This document shows positions 16,496 through 23,792 of a DNA stretch of 64,000 bases, piece by piece. Under the pieces are notes generated by a model that saw only the letters and a program-made list of their open reading frames with translations, searched no databases and was not told the DNA's origin. The position numbers and the translations under genes are program-made. Within the stretch, counting starts at the first letter, position 1. The number at the start of each line of letters is the position of its first letter. Origin of the DNA: WTGU01 sp965242855 (GTDB lineage Bacteria > Pseudomonadota > Alphaproteobacteria > UBA828). The stretch is taken from positions 1,984,001-2,048,000 of the forward strand of contig OZ251509.1 of assembly GCA_965242855.1 (NCBI GenBank), in the 5' to 3' direction.

Positions 16496-16991
16496 GATCC
16501 ACCTGCTGATGCTGACCGGTTGCCGGAAGAGCGAGGTCCTGGCGCTGCGCTGGCAGGACGTGGACCTGGAGACCGGCGAGTTGCGGTTGCGCGACGCCAA
16601 GACGGGCGCGCGGACGGTTCCGCTGTCCCGGGAGGCGGCGGGGGTGCTCGCCGGCGCGCGCCGCCTTCCGGGCAGCCCTTGGGTGATCCCCGGCCGCAAG
16701 CCGGGCGACCGTCTGCGCAACATCGACGAACCCTGGCGGCGCATACGGACGCGCGCCCGTCTCGATGGCGTGCGCATCCATGACCTGCGGCACTCCTTCG
16801 CTTCCCGCGCGCTGGCGCTGGGCGAGAGCCTGCCGATGATCGGAAAGCTCCTCGGCCATACCCAAATACGGACCACCGCGCGTTACGCGCACTTGGCGCG
16901 GGACTCCGTCAGAGCATCGGCGGCCAGGGTCGCCGACAGCATCGGGGCGGATATGGCGGCGGGCGGCGACGCGGGGGATGTCGGGCGATAG
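16496..16991 (+). pseudogene. Tyrosine recombinase, C-terminal catalytic fragment
   Basis: The frame begins inside a phage-type integrase catalytic domain. IHLLMLTGCRKSEVLALRW holds the first catalytic Arg, IHDLRHSFASRAL is the HxxR box, and LLGHTQIRTTARYAHLA holds the second His and the nucleophilic Tyr. The arm-binding and core-binding domains are missing; upstream DNA belongs to a gene on the other strand. All catalytic residues after the break are intact, so the break is probably recent. A second, shorter piece of a closely related integrase lies at 22786-22970, on the other side of the first autotransporter cassette. Confidence 0.85.
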
Positions 16992-17071
16992 CGCCCTCCT
17001 TGCGGTCAGGAGCGTCGCAGCAGCAGGCTTCGGTGGTGGCCTTCGCGGCGCGCCGTTTCACCGCAGCCACG

Positions 17072-17109
17072 ATGCAAAAAGCGCGCAGGCCATCGGACCC
17101 GCGCGGCTA
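17072..17109 (-). terminator. Terminator of autotransporter 1 (imperfect stem)
   Basis: It is the same element as at 23735-23766, with two changes in the stem and a run of five T instead of six. It lies 24 bases past the stop codon of the first autotransporter and marks one edge of the duplicated cassette. Confidence 0.65.
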
Positions 17110-17132
17110 TGCCTTGGCTTTGTGGCTTGTGC

Positions 17133-20100
17133 CTAGAACTGCACCTGCAATTCCAGCCCGCCGCTGTATTCGCTCATGCCGCTACCGCTCGTCCGGTAGC
17201 CCGCCGTTGCTCTCAACAGGGTGTTCTCGTCCACCTTGAACGCCCCTCCGAGGCCCAGACGCACCGCCGTCGGACGAGCCTCCGTCTTCAGAAGCTCCTC
17301 GCCGACCTTCACCGACGTCTCATCCGAAAACGCCCGTTCCACGTCCAGCGAGCCGAACACCGCGCCGTCTCCCGAACCCATCTCCGTCTCCAGCATCACT
17401 CCCAACCGGCCCTTCACGCTGCTCGCATCCTCCGGCGCTACCCGCGCCCGAGGGCCGCCGGCCCTCTCCATGTCCGTGAAATCAGACAGATCGACCTTCG
17501 ACCAAACCAAGCCTGCGCGCGGCGTCATGAACATCCCTCCCATGGGCATCCGCTTGCCCACGTCCACGCCCAGCGCATAGCCCGCGCCCGAGACGTCCTC
17601 CTTCGTCATCCTGCCGTGCGTGTACGACTCGACGTCGACGTCGTACAGCGTCACCGCCGCCTGCGCGTCCACGTAGAAGTCCCCGGCCAGCCAGGTGGCG
17701 GAAGCCCCCGCCCCCATGCCGTTCAGCTTGGCCTCGCCCACGCCGGACATCTCCGCCTTGCCCTTGAGCGCGTGCATCGACAGCCCCACCCGGGCGCTCT
17801 CGCCCGCGACGAAATCGACGCCCGCATGCACCATGCTCCGGCGGTGGTCGTAGGCGAGCTCCCCGGTCGTGGTCGCTTCCTCCGCCTGCCACTCGCCCCG
17901 CGCCGCCTCCACGCGCGCCCAGCCGCCGTGCGCGCCGCGCGGCGCCGCCGTCCGCTCCGCGTAGGAAGGCGGAGCGTTCATCGCCAGCAGCATCGAAGGC
18001 AGCGCCTCGTACAACCGGCAGCGGCGGTCTCCCATCCTCTCCACGTCCTCGCACCTGAGCTTCATCCCGCCGCCATCCCCGCTCCCGGGCCCATCGCCCC
18101 CGGGCCCATCGTCCACCGGCCGCGGATCAAAACCGCTGAGGTCCTCCGGCAGGTCGCCGTCGTCTTGGATCGGCAGCGTCTTGGAGTAACCGGTGGGCTC
18201 GCCGTTCCGGTCCTCGCGGTAACGGACGTTTTCGACGCCCTCGGTGGAGCCCTCCACCCGAGCGTTCGCCGCAGCGGCGTCCTCCCGGTACATGCCGTCG
18301 GTGACCAGGGTCAGGGCCACCATGGTCGCCGCGGTACCGCCGCCCCGGATGGCACGGTCGGCGCCGTTGGCCTCCACTTTTCCGTTCAGGCCAACGATGA
18401 CGCTGCCGCCGCCGGTCAGGTGCACCGCCGCAGCGCCACCCGCGCCGCCCTTCACCTCGCCGTCGATATGCACGAGCGCCGGACCTGGGTCGTTCACCAG
18501 AATGGCCACGCCCGAAGCGCCGGCAAGCACCCTGCCGCCCTTCTCGACGATGACCGCGCCACCGCCCGAGAGGTGAACCGCCGCGTCCGTCCCCCCGCTC
18601 ACCGCGCCGGCGACGGTGACGCGCTGGTCGAGCAGGGGAACCGCATCTGCGCCCTCGCCGTGCATCACCGCCACGCGCTCATCGGGATCATCGCCTTTGG
18701 CGTACCCGGGCGTGTACTTCTTTTCCAACATCAGGCCCGGCCCCGCGTTGGCAACGTAGACGCCCGCCATGGCGCCGGTCACGCTCGCGCCCGCGCCGAC
18801 GGTGACGTTGATGCCGCCGTTCATGGCGTGGGGCGTCGCATAGTAGGCGCGGATGCCGTCGCCGCGCGAATCGATGGAGCCGGACGTCATGTTCACGCGG
18901 ACGTCGCCCAGGTTGTAGCGCTCCAGCAGCGCCCGCACCGCGGTCTTGTAGGCGTCGGAGAAGCCCGCGTCCGGGTCGTCGAGCGCGGCGTCGAGGCCGT
19001 CGTTCGTCGCCACCGCCCGCAGCACCGCCTTCTCCTTCTCCGAGAGGCTCTGCGCCAGCACGTTGCGCAGCAGGGCTCTCGTGACCGCGTCGTCCGTCCG
19101 GAGGTACGCCACGACGTCCGCGTCCATCACGTCGTCCAGGCTGGTCGCGCCCGTCTTGATGGCCTCCAGGACCGCCGCCGCGACCGCGACTTCCTCGTTT
19201 CCGAGCGCCGCCTTGAACTGCGCGACGTAGGCGTTGTCGCCGGCGGTGGCGCCTGCTGGCACGAGCGCCGTCTGCGCCGCGGCGTCCGCGATCTCGCCCG
19301 GGTCGTCGCCCTTCGCCGCCTCCGCCGCCACGTCGCGCCAGGACAGGGCGTGCGCCTCGATCCCCGCCGGCGCGTCCCAGTGGATGGACTCCGCGACAGC
19401 CTTCACGGCCGCCGACTCCCGGTTGAAGGAGAGCGCCTCCACGGCGCTCGCCGCCGCGAAGCGGCCCCGGTCGTTGGATCCCTCCCCGTGCGAGAACGTC
19501 CCCGTCCAGGTGACGTCGATCAGCGGCTGGGCCAACGCTGCGCGCGTCTCGCCCGGCGCGCTGGCGCGCGTGACCGCGGCGTAGACGCCCGTGCGGCGAT
19601 CCGAAATCGTCTCCCCCTGGTCGATGTCGCAGCGTCCGTCCGCCGCCTCCGGGCAGGAGGAGGACGGCGGCGCCGGCCGCGAGGGAAACTTGCTGGTGTC
19701 CAGCAGGCCGTCGCCGGTGATCCGCAGCTCCTGGGAGTAACCGGTGGGTACGCCGTCCCGGTCCTCGCGGAGACGGGCGCTGTCGACGCCCGCAAGGGAG
19801 CCGTCCACCTGGGCGATCAGGTCCTCCCGGTACGGGACCAGGCGCTCGGCGACCAGGGTCAGGTCCACCATGGTCGCCGCGTCGCCGCCGCCCCGGATGG
19901 CGTTGTCGGCGCCGTTGGCCTGCACGCGCCCGTTCGGACCCACCGTGACGATGCCGCCGCCGCTCAGATGCACCGCCGCGGCGCCGCCCGCGCCGCCCTT
20001 CACCTCGCCGTCGACGTACACGAGCGCCGGGCCGTCCGCCAGAATGCCCACGCCCGAGGCGCCGGCATGAACGCCGCCCCCCTCCATGACGATGACCGCG

Positions 20101-22655
20101 CCGCCGCCCGAGAGGCGAACCGCCGCGTCCGTCCCCCCGGTCACCGCGCCGGCGACGGTGACGAGCTGGTTGCGCAAGGGCTCCGCATCCGCGCCCTCGC
20201 CGTGCGTCGCCGCCACGAGCTCGTCGGCAGTAGCGCCATCGTTCATGCCGAAGCCGTAGGTGTACTTCCTGGCCAACATCAGGCCCGTCCCCGCATTCGC
20301 GACGTGGACGCCCGCCGCGCCGCCGGTGACGGTCATGCCCGCGGCGATGGTGACGCTGATGCCGCCGTTGTCGTCGTGGGGCGTCGCGTAGTAGGCGCGG
20401 ATGCCGTCGCCGCGCGAGTCGATGGAGCCGGCTGTCATGGCGATGCGGATGTCGTCCAGGTTGTGGCGGTCCAGCAGCGCCTTCACCAGGCTCCAGTAGT
20501 CGCCGTCGTCCGAGGTGTCGTCCGTGAAACCCGCAGCCGTGAGCGCGGCGTCCACGCCGTCGTTCGTCGCCACCGCCCGCAGGATCGCCTTCTCGTCGTC
20601 CGAGAGGCCCTGCGCCAGGATGTTCCGCAGCAGGGTTCGGGTGGCCGCGTCGTCCGTCTGGAGGTACGTCACGATCTCCGCGTCCGTCACGTCGGCCAGG
20701 CTCGTGGCGGTCGAGTCGATGGCCTCGAAGACCGCCGCTGCGACCGCGAGCTCCTCGTTGCCCAGCGCCGCCCGGAGCTGCTTGACGTAGGCGTTGCCGC
20801 TGGCGGTGGCGCCCGTCGGCACGGCCGCTAGCTGCGCCGCGTTGTCCGCGAACGCGCCCGGGTCGTCGCCCTTGGCCACCTGCGCCGCCACGTCGCGCCA
20901 GGACAGGGCGTGCGCCTCGATGCCCGCCGGCCCGCCGTAGTGGAGCGTCCCCTCGACGGCCTTCACGGCCGCCGACTCCTGGTCGAAGGAGAGCGCTTGC
21001 GCGGCGCTCTCCGCCCGGAAACGACCGTTGTCGTTCTCCGCCGTCCCGCGCGCGACGTTTCCTCCCATCCAGTCGACGTCGATCGCGGGAACGTGATTCC
21101 CGTCGGCGTCCTCGCTGCGCGCATCGCCCATGGCGTTTTCGCGCGTGACCTCGGCGTAGACGCCCGTGCGGCCCGAAATCGTCCCCGCCGTCTGGTCGAA
21201 GTCGATCCGCGCCGCCTTGCCGACGTAGACGCCGTGCCACCGCCCCGAGACGTCGGCGCTGTTCGTGACCGTGACATCGCCCTCGACGCCCCGCGCGAGC
21301 CGGATGCCGTCCCCGTCCGCCGACGCGATGGCGCCGGAGTTCGTGAGCGTGAGGGCGTCCGCGTTCGCCGGGCTTATCTCCGCGAAGAGGGCGTGGTTCT
21401 CCGAGCTCAGGACGCCGCGGTTGGTGATCGTGGCGGGGCCGCCGGTGGCGAGGCCACCCTCCCACAGCCAGAGGGCGTGCCCGACGCCCGCCGCCGCGTC
21501 GGCCGTCACCGTGACGCGGCCGCTGTTCGTGAACGTGACCGTGCCCGCGCCGTTGTACTTGCCAAGCCGGAGGCCGACGGTGGCCGCGTCGACGTCGCCG
21601 GAGTTCGTGAGCGTGACCGCGCCGTTGTTGTTGTGGGAGAGATGGATGCCCGACCCCGTCGCCGCGGCGATGTCGCCCTCGTTGTCGATCTCGGTGGCGC
21701 CGTAGCCCCGGTAGTCCATGAAGATGCCGTATTTCGCGCCCGACACCGTGATGGCGCCGGTGTTGGTGATGGTCGCGTCGCCGAGGTGGATGGCCCCCCC
21801 GGCGGGTCTGGCGAAATACAGATAGATGCCCTCCTCCCCCGAGCGGATGGCGCCGCTGTTCGTGATGCTCGTGTCGCTGATGCGCCTGTAGGTGGGATGG
21901 TAGACGTTCGAGGGATCCCTGGTGATCCGGATGCCCTGCTTGGCGGCGAAGATCGTCGCCGCGCTGATGAGGGTGGCCTTGCCGGCGCCCCAGGTGGAGA
22001 GGCCGCGCGGATGGTAGAAGATGCCGTTCTGCTTCATCGGGGTGGTCGCCGAGCCGATGGTCACCCCGCGTCCCACCCTCACCGTCGAGTCCCCCATCTG
22101 CTGTCGGTGTTGGAAGTAGATGCCGTTGTTCCGGTCGGCGGCGTTGTTCGCGCTCGTCCCCTGGACGATGTTCACGACGTGGCCGGCGTCCGTCATCTCG
22201 CCCATCGAGTCGACGGTGACCCCGACGTTGAGATCGTTCCACTGACGCGATCCCCCGTGGCCGTACACGTAGATGCCGACCGACGGCGAGGTCGTCGTGG
22301 TCCCGCCCGAGACGACCATCCTCGAGGTGCTCGTGATGGTGGTCGTCGCGGCGCTGCTGCCCTCGACGTTGATTGGACCGTTGCCCCGCGGCTGGTGGGG
22401 GTCCGCGCCAGCGGCCCCGTAGAAGATGCCGTCGGGATACGACGTGTCCGTGCAGGTGATGGGGAGGGTGAGCGCCGACCCGCATTCCGACAGCGCCCGC
22501 GCGTCCCCCGGCGCGAGGAGGTGCAGCAGCAGCGCCGCTGTCGCGAGCAGCGCGGCGCCCGGCAGGCCGGAGAGGCGGGCCCTCATTCCGGGAGCCCATG
22601 CGGCGGGGGGGGGGGGGGGGGAATAAAAACGCCTGCCGTCAGAGCTCCCAACCAT
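17133..22655 (-). CDS. Autotransporter 1 (type V secretion), phase-variable, in-frame state
   Basis: The frame codes for 1,840 aa from ATG 22655, which has GGGAGG eight bases upstream. The N-terminal 23 residues include a proline run from a 17-C tract. Then come the signal peptide MRARLSGLPGAALLATAALLLHLLAPGDARA, a passenger rich in short beta-helix-type repeats (ITNSGAI, VTNSADVSG, DSRGDGIRAYYATP, VHLSGGGAVIV), and a C-terminal beta-barrel (about residues 1570-1840). The barrel starts GAHGGWARVEAARGEW and ends LELQVQF with terminal Phe. The passenger holds two tandem copies of a roughly 440-residue unit. An alternative start is the internal ATG at 22586, directly before the signal peptide, giving 1,817 aa. 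The ligand is unknown; it is predicted to be exposed on the cell surface as an adhesin-like protein. It is paralogous to the gene at 23793. Confidence 0.9.
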   Translation of the reverse strand: MVGSSDGRRFYSPPPPPAAWAPGMRARLSGLPGAALLATAALLLHLLAPGDARALSECGSALTLPITCTDTSYPDGIFYGAAGADPHQPRGNGPINVEGSSAATTTITSTSRMVVSGGTTTTSPSVGIYVYGHGGSRQWNDLNVGVTVDSMGEMTDAGHVVNIVQGTSANNAADRNNGIYFQHRQQMGDSTVRVGRGVTIGSATTPMKQNGIFYHPRGLSTWGAGKATLISAATIFAAKQGIRITRDPSNVYHPTYRRISDTSITNSGAIRSGEEGIYLYFARPAGGAIHLGDATITNTGAITVSGAKYGIFMDYRGYGATEIDNEGDIAAATGSGIHLSHNNNGAVTLTNSGDVDAATVGLRLGKYNGAGTVTFTNSGRVTVTADAAAGVGHALWLWEGGLATGGPATITNRGVLSSENHALFAEISPANADALTLTNSGAIASADGDGIRLARGVEGDVTVTNSADVSGRWHGVYVGKAARIDFDQTAGTISGRTGVYAEVTRENAMGDARSEDADGNHVPAIDVDWMGGNVARGTAENDNGRFRAESAAQALSFDQESAAVKAVEGTLHYGGPAGIEAHALSWRDVAAQVAKGDDPGAFADNAAQLAAVPTGATASGNAYVKQLRAALGNEELAVAAAVFEAIDSTATSLADVTDAEIVTYLQTDDAATRTLLRNILAQGLSDDEKAILRAVATNDGVDAALTAAGFTDDTSDDGDYWSLVKALLDRHNLDDIRIAMTAGSIDSRGDGIRAYYATPHDDNGGISVTIAAGMTVTGGAAGVHVANAGTGLMLARKYTYGFGMNDGATADELVAATHGEGADAEPLRNQLVTVAGAVTGGTDAAVRLSGGGAVIVMEGGGVHAGASGVGILADGPALVYVDGEVKGGAGGAAAVHLSGGGIVTVGPNGRVQANGADNAIRGGGDAATMVDLTLVAERLVPYREDLIAQVDGSLAGVDSARLREDRDGVPTGYSQELRITGDGLLDTSKFPSRPAPPSSSCPEAADGRCDIDQGETISDRRTGVYAAVTRASAPGETRAALAQPLIDVTWTGTFSHGEGSNDRGRFAAASAVEALSFNRESAAVKAVAESIHWDAPAGIEAHALSWRDVAAEAAKGDDPGEIADAAAQTALVPAGATAGDNAYVAQFKAALGNEEVAVAAAVLEAIKTGATSLDDVMDADVVAYLRTDDAVTRALLRNVLAQSLSEKEKAVLRAVATNDGLDAALDDPDAGFSDAYKTAVRALLERYNLGDVRVNMTSGSIDSRGDGIRAYYATPHAMNGGINVTVGAGASVTGAMAGVYVANAGPGLMLEKKYTPGYAKGDDPDERVAVMHGEGADAVPLLDQRVTVAGAVSGGTDAAVHLSGGGAVIVEKGGRVLAGASGVAILVNDPGPALVHIDGEVKGGAGGAAAVHLTGGGSVIVGLNGKVEANGADRAIRGGGTAATMVALTLVTDGMYREDAAAANARVEGSTEGVENVRYREDRNGEPTGYSKTLPIQDDGDLPEDLSGFDPRPVDDGPGGDGPGSGDGGGMKLRCEDVERMGDRRCRLYEALPSMLLAMNAPPSYAERTAAPRGAHGGWARVEAARGEWQAEEATTTGELAYDHRRSMVHAGVDFVAGESARVGLSMHALKGKAEMSGVGEAKLNGMGAGASATWLAGDFYVDAQAAVTLYDVDVESYTHGRMTKEDVSGAGYALGVDVGKRMPMGGMFMTPRAGLVWSKVDLSDFTDMERAGGPRARVAPEDASSVKGRLGVMLETEMGSGDGAVFGSLDVERAFSDETSVKVGEELLKTEARPTAVRLGLGGAFKVDENTLLRATAGYRTSGSGMSEYSGGLELQVQF
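18115..19440 (-). repeat. Second copy of the passenger repeat unit in autotransporter 1
   Basis: It codes for about 440 residues beginning ALSFNRESAAVKAV, passing through IEAHALSWRDVAAE and SIDSRGDGIRAYYATPHAMNGG, and ending near LSGFDPRP. It mirrors the unit at 19680-21000, with scattered differences at the protein level. Autotransporter 2 has only one such unit. Boundaries are approximate. Confidence 0.75.
19680..21000 (-). repeat. First copy of the passenger repeat unit in autotransporter 1
   Basis: It codes for about 440 residues beginning ALSFDQESAAVKAV, passing through IEAHALSWRDVAAQ and SIDSRGDGIRAYYATPHDDNGG, and ending near LLDTSKFPSRP. It is closer to the single unit of autotransporter 2 than to the second copy; for example, the segment ADNAAQLAAVPTGAT is shared. 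Boundaries are approximate. Confidence 0.75.
22605..22621 (-). repeat. Poly-C tract (17) between start codon and signal peptide of autotransporter 1
   Basis: Seventeen G on the plus strand, so C on the coding strand. The tract lies 34 bases inside the frame that starts at ATG 22655 and 18 bases upstream of the internal ATG 22586. With 17 residues the upstream start is in frame with the signal peptide. Slippage by one or two bases would break the frame. Confidence 0.85.
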
Positions 22656-22670
22656 CCTCAGAACCTCCCT

Positions 22671-22786
22671 CAAGAAACCCGTCCAGCTCGAACCGTCCAC
22701 GCCGCCGCGCGACACTATCCCCGATTACCGCATAACCGACTCCGCACGCAAGCTTCGCGAATGTCGTGCGCGGCGGCGGCCGGACC
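22671..22786. repeat. Upstream flank of the autotransporter cassette, copy 1
   Basis: These bases match 28011-28126 at a constant offset of 5,340 with only a few differences seen. The match stops sharply at about 22786, where an integrase fragment begins here and an lpd fragment begins in the other copy. It therefore marks the right edge of a duplicated cassette. It includes the ribosome-binding site region and probably the promoter. Confidence 0.75.
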
Positions 22787-22970
22787 ATACAGCTTTGCCT
22801 CCCGCGCCTTGGCGCTCGGCGAAGGGCTGCCGATGATCGGGAAACTGCTCGGCCATACCCAGGTCCAGATCACGGCCCACTACGCTCATCTCGCCCGCGA
22901 TACCGTCAAGGCTTCCGCCGCCCGCATCGGCGACAGCATCAAGCGCGATCTGGCGGTGGAAACAGATTGA
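22786..22970 (+). pseudogene. Tyrosine recombinase, last 60 residues
   Basis: The frame reads SFASRALALGEGLPMIGKLLGHTQVQITAHYAHLARDTVKASAARIGDSIKRDLAVETD and stops. It holds the final catalytic His (LLGH) and Tyr (HYAHL) of an integrase but nothing upstream: the sequence before it is the flank of the autotransporter cassette. It is a close relative of the piece at 16496-16991. The cassette thus sits between two integrase fragments. Confidence 0.85.
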
Positions 22971-23011
22971 GCGGCCGCCCGACGCGGTTTCCGCCTCCGG
23001 TCCGGGGCGCC

Positions 23012-23320
23012 TCAACCTGAAGCGCGCAGACGGTCGTCGTCGTCCAGCGAAGACAGACGGGCGATCTCCGCTCCGTTCTTCCGCTCCGCGAGCCGCAGTT
23101 CGTAGAGCTTCTGAAGATTGAGCCAGAACTCGCCCGATGTCCCGAAGAAGCGCCCCAGGCGCAGCGCCGTGTCGCCGGTAACGGCGCGGCGACCGTTGAG
23201 GATTTCGGTGATGCGGTTCACCGGAACTTCAATCCGCCGAGCCAGCTCGGCCGCGCTCATCCCGAGTGCCTCCAGGTCCTCACGCAGCGTTTCGCCCGGG
23301 TGGATGGGATCGCGTGTCAC
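23012..23320 (-). CDS. higA: HigA-family antitoxin (XRE helix-turn-helix)
   Basis: The 102-aa product begins VTRDPIHPGETLREDLEALGMSAAELARRIEVPVNRITEILNGRRAVTGDTALRLGRFFG, which is the HigA/VapI-type helix-turn-helix, followed by EFWLNLQKLYELRLAE. GTG at 23320 is the chosen start: AGGAGG sits six bases before it, and the usual family N-terminus (HPGE) begins a few residues in. It neutralises the toxin encoded immediately upstream and should repress the shared promoter. Toxin-first order is normal for higBA. The pair sits between an integrase fragment and the second autotransporter cassette. Confidence 0.92.
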   Translation of the reverse strand: MTRDPIHPGETLREDLEALGMSAAELARRIEVPVNRITEILNGRRAVTGDTALRLGRFFGTSGEFWLNLQKLYELRLAERKNGAEIARLSSLDDDDRLRASG

Positions 23321-23334
23321 GACATGCCTCCTTC

Positions 23335-23595
23335 TCAGTGGTAGTCGACGATTTCCACATCGGTCGGACCGGGGCTTCCCTCCGGCCATTCGAAACGGAC
23401 CCGCCACCGGTCGTTGATCCGGATGCTCCATTGCCCCTTGCGGCGGCCCTTCAGAGCTTCCAGTCGGTTACCGGGGCGAGACAGATCGCGAAGGCCTGTG
23501 GCCGCATCCAGCTGGTCCAGCTTGCGCGACGCGGTGCGCGCAAAGCCAGAGAAGACCGCGACCCTGCCTCCCTTGTCCGCGAAGCCGACGATCAA
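23335..23595 (-). CDS. higB: HigB-family toxin (RelE-fold mRNA interferase)
   Basis: The 86-aa product has the HigB pattern: MIVGFADKGGRVAVFSG at the start, a central ARTASRKLDQLDAATGLRDL helix, then PGNRLEALKGRRKGQWSIRINDRWRVRFEW and the end VEIVDYH. Family members cleave ribosome-bound mRNA; the basic residues in GRRKGQWSIRINDRWR are the usual active-site region. The start is TTG at 23595 with GGAAG upstream. Fifteen bases separate it from higA. The frame is complete and normal in length. Confidence 0.92.
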   Translation of the reverse strand: MIVGFADKGGRVAVFSGFARTASRKLDQLDAATGLRDLSRPGNRLEALKGRRKGQWSIRINDRWRVRFEWPEGSPGPTDVEIVDYH

Positions 23596-23615
23596 CGTGC
23601 TTCCGTTCGGCTTGT

Positions 23616-23659
23616 GGTCTCTGAAACCGAGCGTAGACGCCGCAGCCGCGTTACGTCAA
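23616..23659 (-). promoter_or_regulatory. higBA promoter and candidate operator
   Basis: On the minus strand TTGACG (23654-23659) and TACGCT (23630-23635) are separated by 18 bases. Between the -10 and the higB start lies an imperfect 13-base palindrome at 23616-23628 (GGTCTCTGAAACC on the plus strand, five of six pairs matching), a likely HigA operator. Confidence 0.5.
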
Positions 23660-23734
23660 GCATATGTCCTCTTCTCGTCGGGCCTCTATCCGGTAAGGGT
23701 GGTTCTGCTACCGGGTCGGTCTTCAAGCAGATGC

Positions 23735-23766
23735 AAAAAAGCGCGCGGGCCATCGGACCCGCGCGC
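23735..23766 (-). terminator. Intrinsic terminator of autotransporter 2
   Basis: On the minus strand GCGCGCGGG and CCCGCGCGC form a perfect 9-bp stem with an eight-base loop, followed directly by six T. It lies 27 bases past the stop codon of autotransporter 2 and marks the left edge of the duplicated cassette. Confidence 0.88.
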
Positions 23767-23792
23767 CTATGCCTTGGCTTTGTGGCTTGAGC

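Noticed and set aside
17109..20831. A long plus-strand open frame opposite autotransporter 1, and a similar one at 23769-26135 opposite autotransporter 2.
   Set aside because: Both are antisense shadows with the same biased composition. The minus strand has the signal peptide, barrel, ribosome-binding site and terminator.
22605..22621. The poly-C tracts as pure sequencing artefacts.
   Set aside because: Both paralogues have the tract at the same position with a flanking ribosome-binding site and start codon. The exact length, however, may be uncertain in either copy.
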